Source: Panaeolus papilionaceus (taxonomy: Eukaryota > Basidiomycota > Agaricomycetes > Agaricales). From it: DNA of 64,000 nt. The position numbers and the translations under genes are program-made. The stretch covers positions 62,001-126,000 of the forward strand of contig JADNRZ010000022.1 in the NCBI GenBank assembly GCA_015501605.1. Reading direction: 5' to 3'. Shown here one piece after another: positions 1-11,409 of this stretch. Positions within the stretch are counted from its first letter, which is position 1. Each line of letters opens with the position of its first letter. Under the pieces are notes generated by a model that was not told the origin of the DNA, searched no databases, and saw nothing but the letters and a program-made list of their open reading frames with translations.

Positions 1-713
1 TTTACGTTCTTTTTCCCGTCGTTCACTCGGCCCTTAAGTTCTATGACTCTTCAACTACCTTTACTTAGTTTCCTTTCAATGAGATTGCCTTTTTCTACTT
101 TAATCCGGATGCTTTTCGTTGCTTTTTTCAACACCTGTGCGTGCTTTAAGTCTCTTGCTACATTTCTTTATTCTTGATGGTACCTTGCTGTTTCGTGTTT
201 TTCATTGGTATTTTTGCTTGCTGTATTCATTCGATACCCTTTAGTCGTTCAGAATGCATCAGCATATAGCGCTCAATAATGCTTACAGCTTTGGGTTTTA
301 ACTCGTAACTTTAGCTCATACAGCAGCCAAGTTGTGTGACAAGTAAAAATCTAACAGACAGGAGGTTAGGATATTTAAGCGCTGGGACAATCTTTTTGTC
401 GCTAATGAAATTAAAAGCTTGCTACAAATACATAGGAGCTTAAAAACTATCATCCGAGCATATGTTATGTTTACTATATAATCTGTATAGGTCCGTGTCC
501 ATGAAGGGTGTTGTTGGTGCAAATGTATTTAGTCCAAACGTGAGGTTGTAGTTGGTCCGTTGCAGAGAAAAGCAAGTCCATGGCTATCCAAAAAGCTAAA
601 GGTCCACAGGAGGATATGTTGAAAATGGAAAGAAAATAGAAAGAGATGCTGCAAACGTACCCGTTAGCATGTGTCTAACATTAGAGATCGTATTGATATT
701 AAAAATACGCGGT
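1..713. other. Window start, no gene seen
   Basis: AT-rich sequence with a strongly T-rich plus strand in the first 250 bases. No reading frame with plausible splice signals or a recognisable product was found. It could be the untranslated end of a gene outside the window. Confidence 0.5.
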
Positions 714-1148
714 TCATGAAGGCCTTGCAGCGGCAGGTGTAGCAATGATGTCAAACGACTGCAAACTGCTACTTCGCTTTCTATTCCAACTTGCTGAGGG
801 TAAACCGGTGGGTGCAGTGGGGGGGCTATTGGGATCAGCGGGTATGTTTTGGCGTCGCTGGTGAGGATATTGCTCAGGAATCGAGGCCTTTGGCTGATCT
901 GTGGATGTCATCCTGTTCTCCTTCGACAATACTGCACGTATGTTGTATTGCTTTAGAGCTCTTCCCTTTGAACGGGGTGGTATGCTGGCTCCAGATACGC
1001 CTTGTCTGTCCATCGATGTGTAGTGGTGCGTCGATGAGGGGATATATGCAGGACGTGCAGAGGTGCATATAAGCAGCCCAAGGGTGACGTACAGGGAAAG
1101 GATACAGCCTATTATGCTGTTCGGTGCCAACGACCTGAGGATGCGCAT
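714..1148 (-). CDS. Possible small secreted protein, unrecognised
   Basis: Open frame of about 144 residues if translation starts at the ATG at 1148; an upstream in-frame ATG at 1178 would add ten residues. The N-terminus has a basic start, a hydrophobic stretch at about residues 10-29 and then small residues (CTSARP), which looks like a signal peptide. The rest is polar, rich in Ser, Pro, Arg and Gln, with no recognisable domain and only two cysteines, both in the hydrophobic part. No intron is needed. Overlapping frames on the plus strand look random. It could be a chance frame; codon statistics and expression data would decide. I do not recognise the family. Confidence 0.35.
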   Translation of the reverse strand: MRILRSLAPNSIIGCILSLYVTLGLLICTSARPAYIPSSTHHYTSMDRQGVSGASIPPRSKGRALKQYNIRAVLSKENRMTSTDQPKASIPEQYPHQRRQNIPADPNSPPTAPTGLPSASWNRKRSSSLQSFDIIATPAAARPS

Positions 1149-1479
1149 ACTGAATTTACTAGGGAGAGATGGAAACACGGTACGAAAGCGCCTCCCTCTC
1201 AGGGTGTTCGAAGGTGGTCAACACTTTGAGTTGATCTTCACAGCTTTATAGACAGTTTTTGTCTCATTTTTGTGCATAACAACTTAAACGTCTATGGTGC
1301 TTCAGTGAGTACACTTTGTTCCATGAGGAAAGGAGAATCTGTCGTACTCAGGGGCTAAATCCCAAAAAAGGTAAACGTGACCAAGTCATTACCTACTCTA
1401 ACAAATAAAAGCAAACTATGACCGCAATGCTTTTGAAATTTCTGGGAAACGACCAACAACCACTACCTCTAAATTATCC

Positions 1480-2705
1480 ATGTCGCGCCCTCAGGATGAT
1501 AGGAATCAGGAGGCAACTGTATACCTCGTAAGTTTCATTTTGATTTGTATGTGATGGAGGCTCACAAATGATTATAATATACACAGGGAAACCTTGACGA
1601 GAGATGTAGCGATGCTCTCATCTGGGAGCTCATGTTACAAGCAGGGCCAGTCGGTGAGTTGTACTTGCATTGACTTCTTACTACTTTCTGACGCGGCTCA
1701 TATCTCGGTGGATTCTCAGTAAACGTACATTTACCCAAGGATCGTATATCTATGGCACACCAAGGGTACGGTTTTTGCGAGTTTTTGACAGAGGAAGATG
1801 CAGAATACGCGTGTAAGATTATGAATCAGATAAAACTCTGGGGAAAACCTATACGTGTCAACAAGGTATGCCCTGAATTCCTCTAGCCTATAGCGTTGAT
1901 ACATAATTCATTCCGGCACATAGGCATCTTCCGACAAGAAGCAGCTGGATGTAGGAGCCAACCTGTTCATCGGAAACTTGGACGAGAATGTAGACGAGCG
2001 TCTGCTATATGACACATTCAGTGCTTTCGGTCTAATGGCAACAACTGCCAAGGTATGCTACAATTGCTCTTTCTTTTCTTGTTAATCCCAACCCATCTCG
2101 TTTAGATTGCCCGTGACCCCTCGAGTGGCACCTCAAAAGGCTACGGCTTTGTCTCATATACCGACTTTGAGGCGTCAGACGCGGCTATTGAATCTATGAA
2201 TGGCCAATTTTTGATGAACAAAGCGATCACTGTTCAGTACGCATTCAAAAAGGACGGCAAGGGAGAACGTCACGGTACACCTGCGGAGCGCCTTCTCGCT
2301 GCACAGGCCCGCAAAAACAATGCTCTCCCTGTCGCAGCGCGTCCCCCTCCCGCACCCATTCAGTTTGGTGCTCGACCACCTATGCCTGGCTTCCAAGGGC
2401 CCTACCAAGGCCAGTTTGCCGGTGCACTTGCAGCCCCTCCCCCTCCTCCTGGGTTTACACCACAGCAGACGATGATGGGACCAATGGGCATGCCAATGGG
2501 ACCTCCAGGGGTTATGCCACCACCACCTCCAGGTATGGTTCCTCCAGGCATGATGCCACCACCTGGCATGGCCCCACCCATGGGCATGCCTCCATCTAGT
2601 ATGCAGATGTACGGCGGTTTCGCGCCTCCACCACCTCCGCCTGGCTTTGGTGCTCCTCCATTTGCAGGTGGCCCAGTACCCCCTCCCCCTCAACCACATT
2701 ATTAG
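1480..2705 (+). CDS. HSH49: Splicing factor 3b subunit 4 (SF3B4 / Hsh49)
   Basis: U2 snRNP SF3b subunit that helps hold U2 at the intron branch site. The spliced product is about 328 residues with two RNA-recognition motifs. RRM1 (about residues 13-86) has [19 protein letters not shown] and [19 protein letters not shown]2 (about 100-178) has [16 protein letters not shown] and [16 protein letters not shown]. The C-terminal tail from about residue 205 is rich in Pro, Met and Gly (repeated MGPPG and PPPPPG-like units), as in SF3B4. Five exons are joined by four short introns with GT-AG ends. The ATG at 1480 gives the family-typical short N-terminus ending in [13 protein letters not shown]. The Pro-rich tail makes open frames on the opposite strand that are not genes. 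Confidence 0.93.
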
Positions 2706-3093
2706 TTTCTTTGATGAATATTCTAGGTGTTCATTCTTTTATGTTATATCCTGATTTTTTGGAAATTTTTGCCTTGTAAAAATGCCTTCGCGATTGAGAA
2801 TGCTGCGAGATATTATGAAGGCAAATAAATATGAGCAGATTGGGAACCATTGCCTGCATGTAATAAGATTACTCACTCGTTCTCAAGTATCAAGCTGTGT
2901 AATACGTCTCCAACTTTGGGGCTTGAACTTCACATGTTTCGCGCATGTCACATCACGTGTGCGACGCGTTAGATGAGTTCCCTGTTCAGTGTTCAGCTTA
3001 GTCTAAGTTTGGCCGGGTTGTAATTCTGTTTTTACTGTTTACCTGTTCAACTCTTCAGACTGATATCGACTTATTGCGGTACAAGATACCGCT
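2706..3093. other. Intergenic, tandem genes
   Basis: Holds the 3' untranslated region of the SF3b gene and the promoter and 5' leader of the Spc24 gene. No further gene or repeat was seen. Confidence 0.5.
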
Positions 3094-3900
3094 ATGATTG
3101 ATGTTCAAGAAGCTGCGTGAGTTAGCGAGTCTCTAATTCCCTTATCCTAGCAACTGTATTGACAAGCCTGCTTTGGAATAGGAAGCTCATCCGCGATATG
3201 CTCCCCATTATGGACCCAGATGAAGACTACTTGACCATTGTCTCTGCAGAAGAGAGCATAGCTTCTTCAGAAGCAAGAAGGAAGAAAGAATTAGAAGCTG
3301 CTCACGCCAATTTAAAAGGTATTGGACGTCTACAATCATGCCGATCGTCAGCTCCTCAATATCTGTCTATGCAGCACTCACAAGAGTCTTGGAGGCTGCA
3401 AGAGCTTCTTCTACGAGGCCAGCGTCTGTTCCATCCGAGCAAGCTCATGTGGCCATGATCAATCAATTGGACAGCAGCAGGATGACACTGTTCAAAGAAA
3501 TATCTGAAAAGGAAGCCCTTTTGGCAAGTAAGGAGTCTGAGCTGTCTGCCTTGAAGGATGAGGCGCGTCGATTGGAAGTATATGATCCTGCGGCGGAACA
3601 TGAGAAAGAACTCGATGGGACGATGTATGTCTACTTGTATCTCACCCATCATCAAGGTCTAATCCACCTCAGGTTACGTCTTGCGCTTTATAAAAGTTTG
3701 GGTTTTGAGCCTATCCTAGACAAGCACGGGAAACTGCAAAAAATGCTCGTCCGTAAGCCCCGTTATTTGCTATGAATGGTGGCTTCGGGTCTAATGTCGT
3801 TTCAGGATCAACGTCAGGAGATATCCACACCGTTGACCTTACAGCAGGAAAGAATGATTTTGAATGTGCGCGCGAACTTTGGCAGATCGCTAATTCTTAA
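3094..3900 (+). CDS. SPC24: Kinetochore protein Spc24
   Basis: Subunit of the Ndc80 complex, which links kinetochores to microtubules. The spliced protein is about 200 residues. The N-terminal part (KLIRDMLPIMDPDEDYLTI) leads into a coiled coil rich in Glu, Lys and Ala (about residues 30-130). The C-terminal globular domain contains LYKSLGFEPILD and ends FECARELWQIANS. Exon 1 is only 23 nt (MIDVQEA plus part of a codon) and joins over a short intron to the exon beginning at about 3181. Later introns follow HANLK, ELDGT and KMLV. The reading frame closes perfectly across all joins. Assignment rests on overall architecture and family-like motifs. Confidence 0.85.
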
Positions 3901-4199
3901 TCCTCCTTTGAGTTCTGACACCTATTTATTTACTATCACGGACCTCATGTACCATAGCTCGCAATTCTCATGTAAAATGTACTATAAAGTATTGATAAAG
4001 CGCCAGGAAACCTCATCGAAGCATTCTTTGCGCAGGGTCTTCTAGAAAATATCTGCCTACATGGGACACTGAGACCCAAATAAGATTTTCCGAAATAATT
4101 TAACAGTCGGATAATATGTACATTTAGAATGAATTAAGTCAAGCTCGTGGTATACTAAGTAGATCCAAATAAACACATTTACTACGCTCAAAATGCTCG

Positions 4200-7118
4200 C
4201 TATGACACCAGAGTAGGCTGGGAGAAATATCATTAAAACGAGTTAAAATTACTACAGAGGGCAGAACTCACCATTACCCCAGGTTTCACTATCCATACTT
4301 TCTTGTCCTTGCACTTCTCAGAGACCTCCCGTATTTTGGCCTCAATAACGTTCTTCTTGACCTTGTGCTCCTTCAATTCCTGATATATCGTTTCAACCAA
4401 GGCTGTAATGCTGGAAGCTTGTAGTGAGGTGATGCGATGCAACAAGGTAGAAAGATGAGCATCAGGAAAGTTGGCTTTGATTGGCCCCTTTTTGAGCGGT
4501 GTAGGTGCTCCGGCAGAAGTGGATGATGATGAAAAGTCATCGTTCATCTGAATGAAGCGGGGAGGGAGGGCAGGCACAGCGAATACCGCATCGTTCGAAC
4601 CAGGATTGGAAGTTGCAGGCGCTTTGAGGCTTGTCTTGTAGACTCGGTAATCTTCGACGCAATGCGAGACGAAAGTAAATGGGTCGATGGGATAGGGCGT
4701 ATCTACAAAGCATAGATATCATGTTAGAGACAGAGGTTATCCAATCGTAACAATGCCTTACCGTTAAATAACTGAATATTGTAAGGCTTGAAGGGTTCGT
4801 ACTGACATTCACCTATCCGTGACTCCCAGATAGGACCTTTGGCAAACGGTATCAGAGGAACCACAACCTTTCGCTTCTTTCCAGCATTTCGGTCGGAATG
4901 CTCAGCCTTGCGTTTCGGTGGTGGTAGAGGGAAGTCCGGGAAAGGAGGGGGAGAAGAATTGATATCAAATATAGACGTTTCAATCTCTTCATCGTCGTCG
5001 ACCAGCCAGCTATCTGCGTCAGAATCCTGTTCATCACCATCATCATCCTCTTCGCCGTCGTCTGCCACATCGTCAGCATCCACAGGTTCAGGCTCCCATT
5101 CTTCTCCGCTATCGTGTGCATAATCGAAAACCAGAGTGTCCTTTACCAAAGGTTGGCGAGGGCCAATAATTCTGGAACTGCGTGTCCATGTACCATAATA
5201 ACCTGGCCGAGCGTCTTCGTGGAATATAAATACTTTGGCAGGGAAATTATCGCGGTTAGTAAGCTTCTTCATCAGAGCTCTGACCTCATCATCATTGCCA
5301 GCCACCTCGGCCTCTGTGAGTTGATTCATTATATCCCGCACAGAGACAGGATAGAACGTTTTGAAAGGTCTGGGAGGCCGAGAAGGGCGAGAGCGTCGTA
5401 GCAAAGAAGTTGCAGATGGAGGAAGGGATGATAATATACTCTGGAGCCGGGCTGCGCACAAGAATTAAGTACATGCAAGTAGAATTTTTTGCGATGCAAC
5501 ATACCTTTGGGGGACATCCCAGTCAGCTGCTCGACGCTCAGAGGAGGATCTTGCATGACTGTATCCTTCTCGTCGTCGTCAATAACCACAACCTCGTCCT
5601 GTCTGGATAGATCAACAACAACACGTTGCCCATGTTTCTGAGACTCCAAGAACCAGTTCTGAGGCGCCAACGCCTTATCCTTGGGAAGGACAAACGGTTT
5701 GAAAACTCGCTCGAAATCGGTCTGTATCTTGGACGGTCCAGCAACAGCGCTCTCGGTTTGTTTAGGTTTAGACGATGCGGAAGGTTTAGAGAAGAATCTA
5801 TTCATTAACGACTGCGATTTTGATTTCGCATCTTGCTCTTTCTTCTCTTTCTCAGCACGGGCTGCCTTCTTTTCGAGTCTTTCTTTCTCCTACAGAAATA
5901 TAGTGAGGACATAATACCAACGCTGATATCAATGCATACCTTGGCTGCCTTCTCAGGGTCTATAGGCTTCTTCACCCGAGCTGCCTTCTCCTTGGTTTCC
6001 GTCTGGTAAAATGATATAAGAACCGGTACAATGGGTGATAAAGAAAACACTCGTACGGCGTCGTTTTCCGTTTCTTCCGCCTTCTTCTTGCCTTGTTTCT
6101 TGGAAGGGGTCGACTCCTCACTCTTTCCCTCAGTGGTGTTGATAGGGGCGAGTTTGATTTCCTTTGGGAGCTTGCCGAGTGCTTTGGGGTCAACAATGGT
6201 GTCCCTTTCTTCTTGAGATAAGGCTTCAAATGCGGTCTTAAGGTCTGCTTTGGCCTAGATGAAAGGTTACATCGTGAAACTAAAATGCAAATCGAACGAC
6301 ATACCTGTACACGCTCATTCTGCCGAACTTCGGCCTTTTCCTGACTGTTTTTAGGTAGCCATGATTTGTACTCGTCTCTAACTTCCCAACGCCAAACGCA
6401 GATTGCAGCGGGGATCTTCAGACCCAAGGGCACTTCAATGCCGTAGTTATTTCGGACGAGCACAGCCTTTATCGCGTTCTCTACGGTCGCTACAGGGAGG
6501 GCAGCTTGTGTTTCAATAGCAGCACCAGTGTCGTCGTCTTCGTCGATGGTGGGGAGCAACTCCTGATGAATATGCTTCGACAACGTAATGATAGTCTTGT
6601 CGCTGCGGGATGGAGGTAAGAAAAAGCGTTTTTCTGGTGCGATAGGGTGTACTTACCTCTCATGTGCTAATTTCACAATGACAGGCAGATGCTCCTCGGG
6701 AAACGAAGTCAGCGGGGGCTCTTTATTTGCGATTCTTTGCTCAAGCATATCCCTAAATTTCACAATCTCTAAAGTTGCTGTTAGGTCGTCCTTGTTCTTA
6801 GGGCGTAAAATCGGGTCCGGCTGACCTTGCAATGTTTCCGATTGCTTCTCAAATGAGATAGGTTTCTGTTTGAAGACAACTTTCCCATTCTTTAACTCGA
6901 CGATGGGTGACTTTTCTGCCTTTTCTTTAAGTAGAACACCGCGTCAGAACAAGTCATGCACTACACGTCGCGTAAACTTACGATCCGTCGTCGACAATGT
7001 AGTAGTGGTATTTGCTGTCGGAGAATCATATAAGACAAGAGTTATTAATATAAATTATTGAGGTATTCAGACCTTTGCTGGCATCTTGGCTCGTCATTTC
7101 GAGCAGAGGGCCGGACAT
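4200..7118 (-). CDS. RLF2: Chromatin assembly factor 1 large subunit (CAF-1 p150/Cac1)
   Basis: Histone H3-H4 chaperone subunit that deposits nucleosomes behind replication forks. The start at 7118 (MSGPLLEMTSQDASK) is the one that keeps the frame through the 33-nt exon 2 into the long exon 3. In order: a leader region, a Lys/Glu-rich KER-type coiled segment, a canonical PCNA-interaction box QSLMNRFF just after it (5791-5814), the p150 dimerisation-type region (FHEDARPGYYGTWTRSSRII, with VFDYAHDSGEEWEPE), an acidic ED stretch, and a C-terminal helical region ending VWIVKPGVM. A 54-nt terminal intron (4218-4271) would give the stop at 4200; without it the frame closes at 4233. It diverges from the RFC gene. 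Confidence 0.88.
5791..5814 (-). other. PCNA-interaction (PIP) box in CAF-1 subunit
   Basis: Encodes QSLMNRFF, matching the PIP consensus Q-x-x-(hydrophobic)-x-x-aromatic-aromatic. It sits directly after the KER segment, where the yeast Cac1 PIP box also lies. PIP boxes bind PCNA, which supports recruitment of this CAF-1 to replication forks. Confidence 0.8.
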
Positions 7119-7261
7119 AGACGAGGGCGTTGTTGGGAGGAGTAAAGACGCGATCTGGCAGAGCAGCTGGGTAAAACTCAGGCGTGAGAATAATTGACGC
7201 GTCGTGACCCAAAGTGGGGTCACGCGTTTGTGACATATCCTGGTTCTCCTCATTCATCTCA
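7119..7261. promoter_or_regulatory. 143-bp divergent promoter, CAF-1 / RFC
   Basis: Only 143 bases separate the start codons of the CAF-1 large subunit (minus) and the RFC subunit (plus). Both upstream regions and leaders must fit here or overlap the opposite gene. No MCB (ACGCGT) pair was recognised beyond ACGCG-like bases near 7195-7226 (GACGCG, CACGCG). Confidence 0.6.
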
Positions 7262-8644
7262 ATGGCTTCCTCATTCTTCACCGCAAGGGCTCCTTCAAAC
7301 AAAAACACCGTAAAACATGTAGTCGATCCAGCCCTACAACCTTGGGTCGAAAAATAGTTGGCATAATCCTCACATTCATCCCCCATTTATTGCGCTAACA
7401 CCCTCGTATAGTCGCCCACAGACGATCGACGAGGTATCGGCCCAAGAGCACACCGTTACTGTGCTAAGAAAGGCCTTGACCTCAACAAATGTACAGAATT
7501 ATTTATTCTAGTTTATACGTATACTTAAACGCGTGTTAGCTGCCCCATATGCTTTTCTACGGACCTCCAGGCACGGGGAAGACATCAACCATCCTCGCTT
7601 TGTCGAGACAACTCTTTGGGTAAATCTGCATTCAGCCCTATTGCAGAACTTCTCTGACAGACATTTTCAGTCCAGATAACTTTAGAAATCGTGTTTTAGA
7701 ACTGAATGCTTCCGACGAACGTGGTATCTCCATTGTCAGAGATAAAATCAAGAACTTCGCTCGACAAACTCCCCGCGCTGAAACAGTCGCATCAGATGGA
7801 AAGAAATACCCATGCCCCCCTACAAAATCATTATTTTGGACGAGGCAGACTCGATGACACAAGATGCACAGGGTGCTCTTCGAAGGATAATGGAAACATA
7901 CGCCCGCATTACACGTTTCTGTCTGGTTTGCAACTATGTTACAAGGTTTGTGTTTCTCACTCATTCAGCTGAAAAAACACCCATATCACCGCAGAATCAT
8001 TGAACCTTTAGCATCACGTTGCTCAAAATTTCGCTTTACTCCTCTTGATGCTGAATCAGCCGCTCTCCGACTTGCGCACATTGCACAGGCAGAACGAATC
8101 TCCATCAACCCTCCAGTCATTCAAGCATTGATCACAAACTCATCAGGAGACCTTCGAAGAGCAATTACCTATCTCCAGTCAGCATCCCGGTTATCCTCAT
8201 CGAGTGTCCCCCCGGCTCCAATTCTACCGGCTGATATCCAAGAAATCGCTGGTGTTGTCCCTGACGCAGTTATAAACGACTTTGGCAGGACCCTTGGTCT
8301 GGACGTTGAGGATGGGATGGATGTTGACGAGGCTTCCCAGGGGACTAGGGGCGGCTACGATGCCGTCAGACAGAAGGTCAAGTATATCATCAGAGAGGGT
8401 TATTCTGCCACTCAGATACTCAGTCAGGTATACATATTGCGTCGTAAAGTGTTGTTCAAGTCTCTAACTCCCCCACTCCCAGCTTCACGATCTCGTTGTC
8501 TTACACCCGATGCTGGACAGTCGCAAAAAATCAGCCTGCGCTCTGGTTTTCGCAGAGGCAGATAAAGCATTGTGCGATGGTGCAGACGAGGAGCTTTGGA
8601 TTCTAGAAGTTGGTTTGCGTTGTCATAAAGCTATCACATCGTAG
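7262..8644 (+). CDS. RFC2: Replication factor C small subunit (yeast Rfc2 / human RFC4), one-base frameshift
   Basis: AAA+ clamp-loader subunit that loads PCNA. Six exons: 7262-7356, 7412-7490, 7540-7619, 7671-7945, 7995-8427, 8483-8644. Motifs in order: PWVEKYRPQT, Walker [21 protein letters not shown], Walker B ILDEADSM, sensor CNYVTR, arginine finger SRCSKFRF, and the C-terminal collar ([12 protein letters not shown]). Exons total 1124 nt, one short of a 374-residue protein. The missing base lies in the C run at 7814-7820: YPC-PPYK needs seven C after TG, and six are present. No intron can explain the shift. In an otherwise intact essential gene, an assembly or sequencing indel is the likeliest cause. 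Confidence 0.9.
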
Positions 8645-8881
8645 TAGTTCATCTCAGTTCTTGCTTTCGTTTCTTGTATTGCTTAGCTGTATATTAACGA
8701 TATACTTGGTTTAAAATTCGTTTAATTGACGACTCGTTTTGAACATAGGGATTCTCAGGAAGCGCGAACACACGATCATACATGCATGGTTAATCTTCAT
8801 TTGAGTATGCGTAAGAAGAACATGAGCAGAAACAAAACATGAGAACACGTAAGCAGAAAGCAGGAAGGGATGAAGGGGCAT
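8645..8881. other. Convergent intergenic, RFC / Hsp70
   Basis: 237 bases between the stop codons of two convergent genes. It must hold both 3' untranslated regions; nothing else was seen. Confidence 0.5.
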
Positions 8882-11241
8882 TTATCGGATGCCAGCGGTG
8901 GCTTTTTGGAGGGCACGCTTGATGCCCAGCTGAGCCTTCCTCAGCTCATCAGCAGAGCTACCATCAATCTCGAGCTTCTCGAGTGCTCGTGCAAGCTCAG
9001 CCTCGACCTGGGACTTGGCACCGCGCTTGAGCTTCATGCCAATCTCTGGTGATGTAATGGTGCTCTCGACGGAGTGGATGTAAGCCTCGAGATCGGACTT
9101 GGCCTCGTGCCGAGCAGAGAACTCCTTGTCAGCGGCCTTAAACTGCTCAGCATCCTTGATCATTTGATCAATCTCAACGGTCGACAGGCGACCAACGGAG
9201 TTGGTAATGCCTGGGGAAACATAAGAACATAAACCTTGATCTTGGAAATGTGATTAACTTACTGATGGAAGCCTTGCGGCCGGAAGCACGATCTTGAGCA
9301 GAGACCTTGAGGAGACCGTTAGCATCGACCTCGAAGGTGGTGACAAGCTCGGCCTGTCCACGGGGCATGGGGGGGATGCCAGTGAGCTCAAACTCTCCGA
9401 GGAGACGGTTGTCGCGACACTGGGTGCGCTCTCCCTCGTAGCTGTTCAACGTAGAATGAGCGATAAGATGGTATAAACACGTTGTTGGTACTTACACAGG
9501 GAAGGTGACGGTGGTCTGGTTATCCTCGACGGTAGTGAAGACGCGGGACTTGTTGGTGGGGATAGGGGTGTTACGGGGAACGACGACACCAAAGACGTCA
9601 CCTTGCATGGCAACACCGAGGGAGAGAGGAGCAACATCAAGAAGGACGAGGTCCTTGGTCTGCTCGGAGCTCTGACCAGTGAGTACAGCAGCCTGGACAG
9701 CGGCACCATAGGCAACAGCCTCATCGGGGTTGATGGACTTGTTCAATTGACGGCCACCGAAGTACTCAGAGACAAGGGACTGGATCTTGGGGATACGAGT
9801 AGATCCACCAACGAGGACGATATCGTCGACCTTCTCGCGGGACATCTTGGCATCCTTCAAGACCTTCTCGACGGGGTCGAGAGTGGACTTGAAGAGAGCA
9901 GCGTTGATCTCTTCGAAACGGGCACGAGTGATATTGGCGGAGAAGTCCTCACCCTTTAGAAAGACAGAAAAAAAAAGTAAGGATTTAAAGCCTGATAGGA
10001 GTAAAGTTTAAATTTACAAACCTGGAAGAGAGAGTCAACCTCGACAACGGTCTGAGCGACGCTCGAGAGAGTCCTCTTGGCACGCTCGCAAGCACTCCTG
10101 AGACGCCTGAGAGCACGGGGATCCTCAGAGATATCAAGCTTGGTCTTCTTCTTAAACTCGTTCTTGAAGAAGTCGAGGAGGGTGTTGTCGAAATCCTCAC
10201 CACCCAAGTGGGTGTCACCAGCAGTAGCCTTGACGGCGAAGACACCACCGCTGATGTTAAGAAGGGAGACATCGAAAGTTCCTCCTCCGAGATCGAAGAT
10301 GAGGACATTCTTCTCAGCCTTGGATTGACGATCAAGACCGTAGGCAATGGCAGCGGCGGTGGGTTCGTTGATGATACGGAGAACATCAAGGCCAGCGATG
10401 GCACCAGCATCCTTGGTAGCCAACCTCTGGGAGTCGTTGAAGTAGGCGGGGACACTGATCAACAAAGATAACAATTGATAATTTTTTTTGATTAGAAGAC
10501 CTCATGGCGCAAAGGGGGAAAAAAATAACTCACGTGACGACAGCCTTCTTGACAGTCTTGCCGAGCTTGGCCTCTGAAATCTCCTTCATTTTGAAGAGAA
10601 CCATGGAAGAGATTTCCTGAGGGGTGAAGGTCTTCTCCTCATTGAGGTATTGGACCTTGATGAGAGGAGATCCATCCTTGTCGATGACCTCGAATGGCCA
10701 GTGGGTGATATCCTACGAGAAGAAAAAAAAAAGTTTGATCTAGACCCACACTAACACACGCTGGCAGAAAATCTTGCGAACCTTTTTAACATCGGGGTCA
10801 CTAGATAACGATAATTAAGATATGCGCATATATTTGAAGGTGATGAGAAGAACATACTCGAAACGACGACCGATGAGACGCTTAGCATCGAAGACGGTGT
10901 TGCGGGGGTTCATGGCAGCCTGGTTCTTTGCCGCATCACCAATGAGACGCTCCTCAGCAGAGAAAGCAACATATGAAGGAGTGGTGCGGTTTCCCTCTGA
11001 TAAAAAAAAATTAAATTATATGAATACGAGTATTAATACGCTGATGAAAAGTTACTTACGGTCGTTAGCGATGATTTCGACACGGTCGTTTTGCCAGACA
11101 CCGACACAGCTGTCAAAAAAAAAAAAAAAAAAGATGATGATGAGAAATGTTTTAATGAAACCTGTTGATAAGTAAGATGACATACGAGTATGTGGTACCG
11201 AGATCAATGCCAATGGCTCCGTCAAACAAATCTTCGGCCAT
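8882..11241 (-). CDS. SSB1: Ribosome-associated Hsp70, Ssb type
   Basis: Cytosolic Hsp70 that acts on nascent chains at the ribosome. About 613 residues. The N-terminus [19 protein letters not shown] has the phosphate-1 signature; [12 protein letters not shown] and [11 protein letters not shown] are the other Hsp70 signatures. Ssb rather than Ssa is indicated by the N-terminal [17 protein letters not shown] pattern, by [17 protein letters not shown], and by the C-terminus ending [12 protein letters not shown] with no EEVD. The gene is cut by many short introns, several with long T tracts on the coding strand, including tiny exons near the 5' end (for example DDPDVKK). Codon choice looks biased, as expected for high expression. 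Confidence 0.95.
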
Positions 11242-11409
11242 TTTTTGAGTTTTTTAGAGGAGAGAAGGGGGATGGATGGTGGATGGTGGTGGTAAAGGAA
11301 AGTCCCAGCAAACGAAGGAAAAAAAATCGATGGGTGAGGTAAGCAAGATCATTTGGAATTCAAAAGTGTACAGCCACAAACAACCTCCTCACTCAGTCCT
11401 TCCTCAATA
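11242..11409. promoter_or_regulatory. Divergent promoter, Hsp70 / Mrp4
   Basis: 168 bases between two start codons. Next to the Hsp70 start the plus strand is a long purine tract (11252-11310, with GGATGGTGG-like repeats), so the Hsp70 leader side is CT-rich, a common feature upstream of strongly expressed fungal genes. No clear heat-shock element was seen. Confidence 0.5.

Noticed and set aside
2175..2699. 174-residue minus-strand frame rich in Trp, His and Arg
   Set aside because: It is the mirror of the Pro/Met-rich tail of the SF3B4 gene; its composition follows from the repeats on the coding strand.
7045..7386. Alternative CAF-1 start beginning MNEENQDMSQTRD
   Set aside because: That frame does not connect in phase to exons 2 and 3, whereas MSGPLLEM at 7118 does. 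It also overlaps the RFC first exon.
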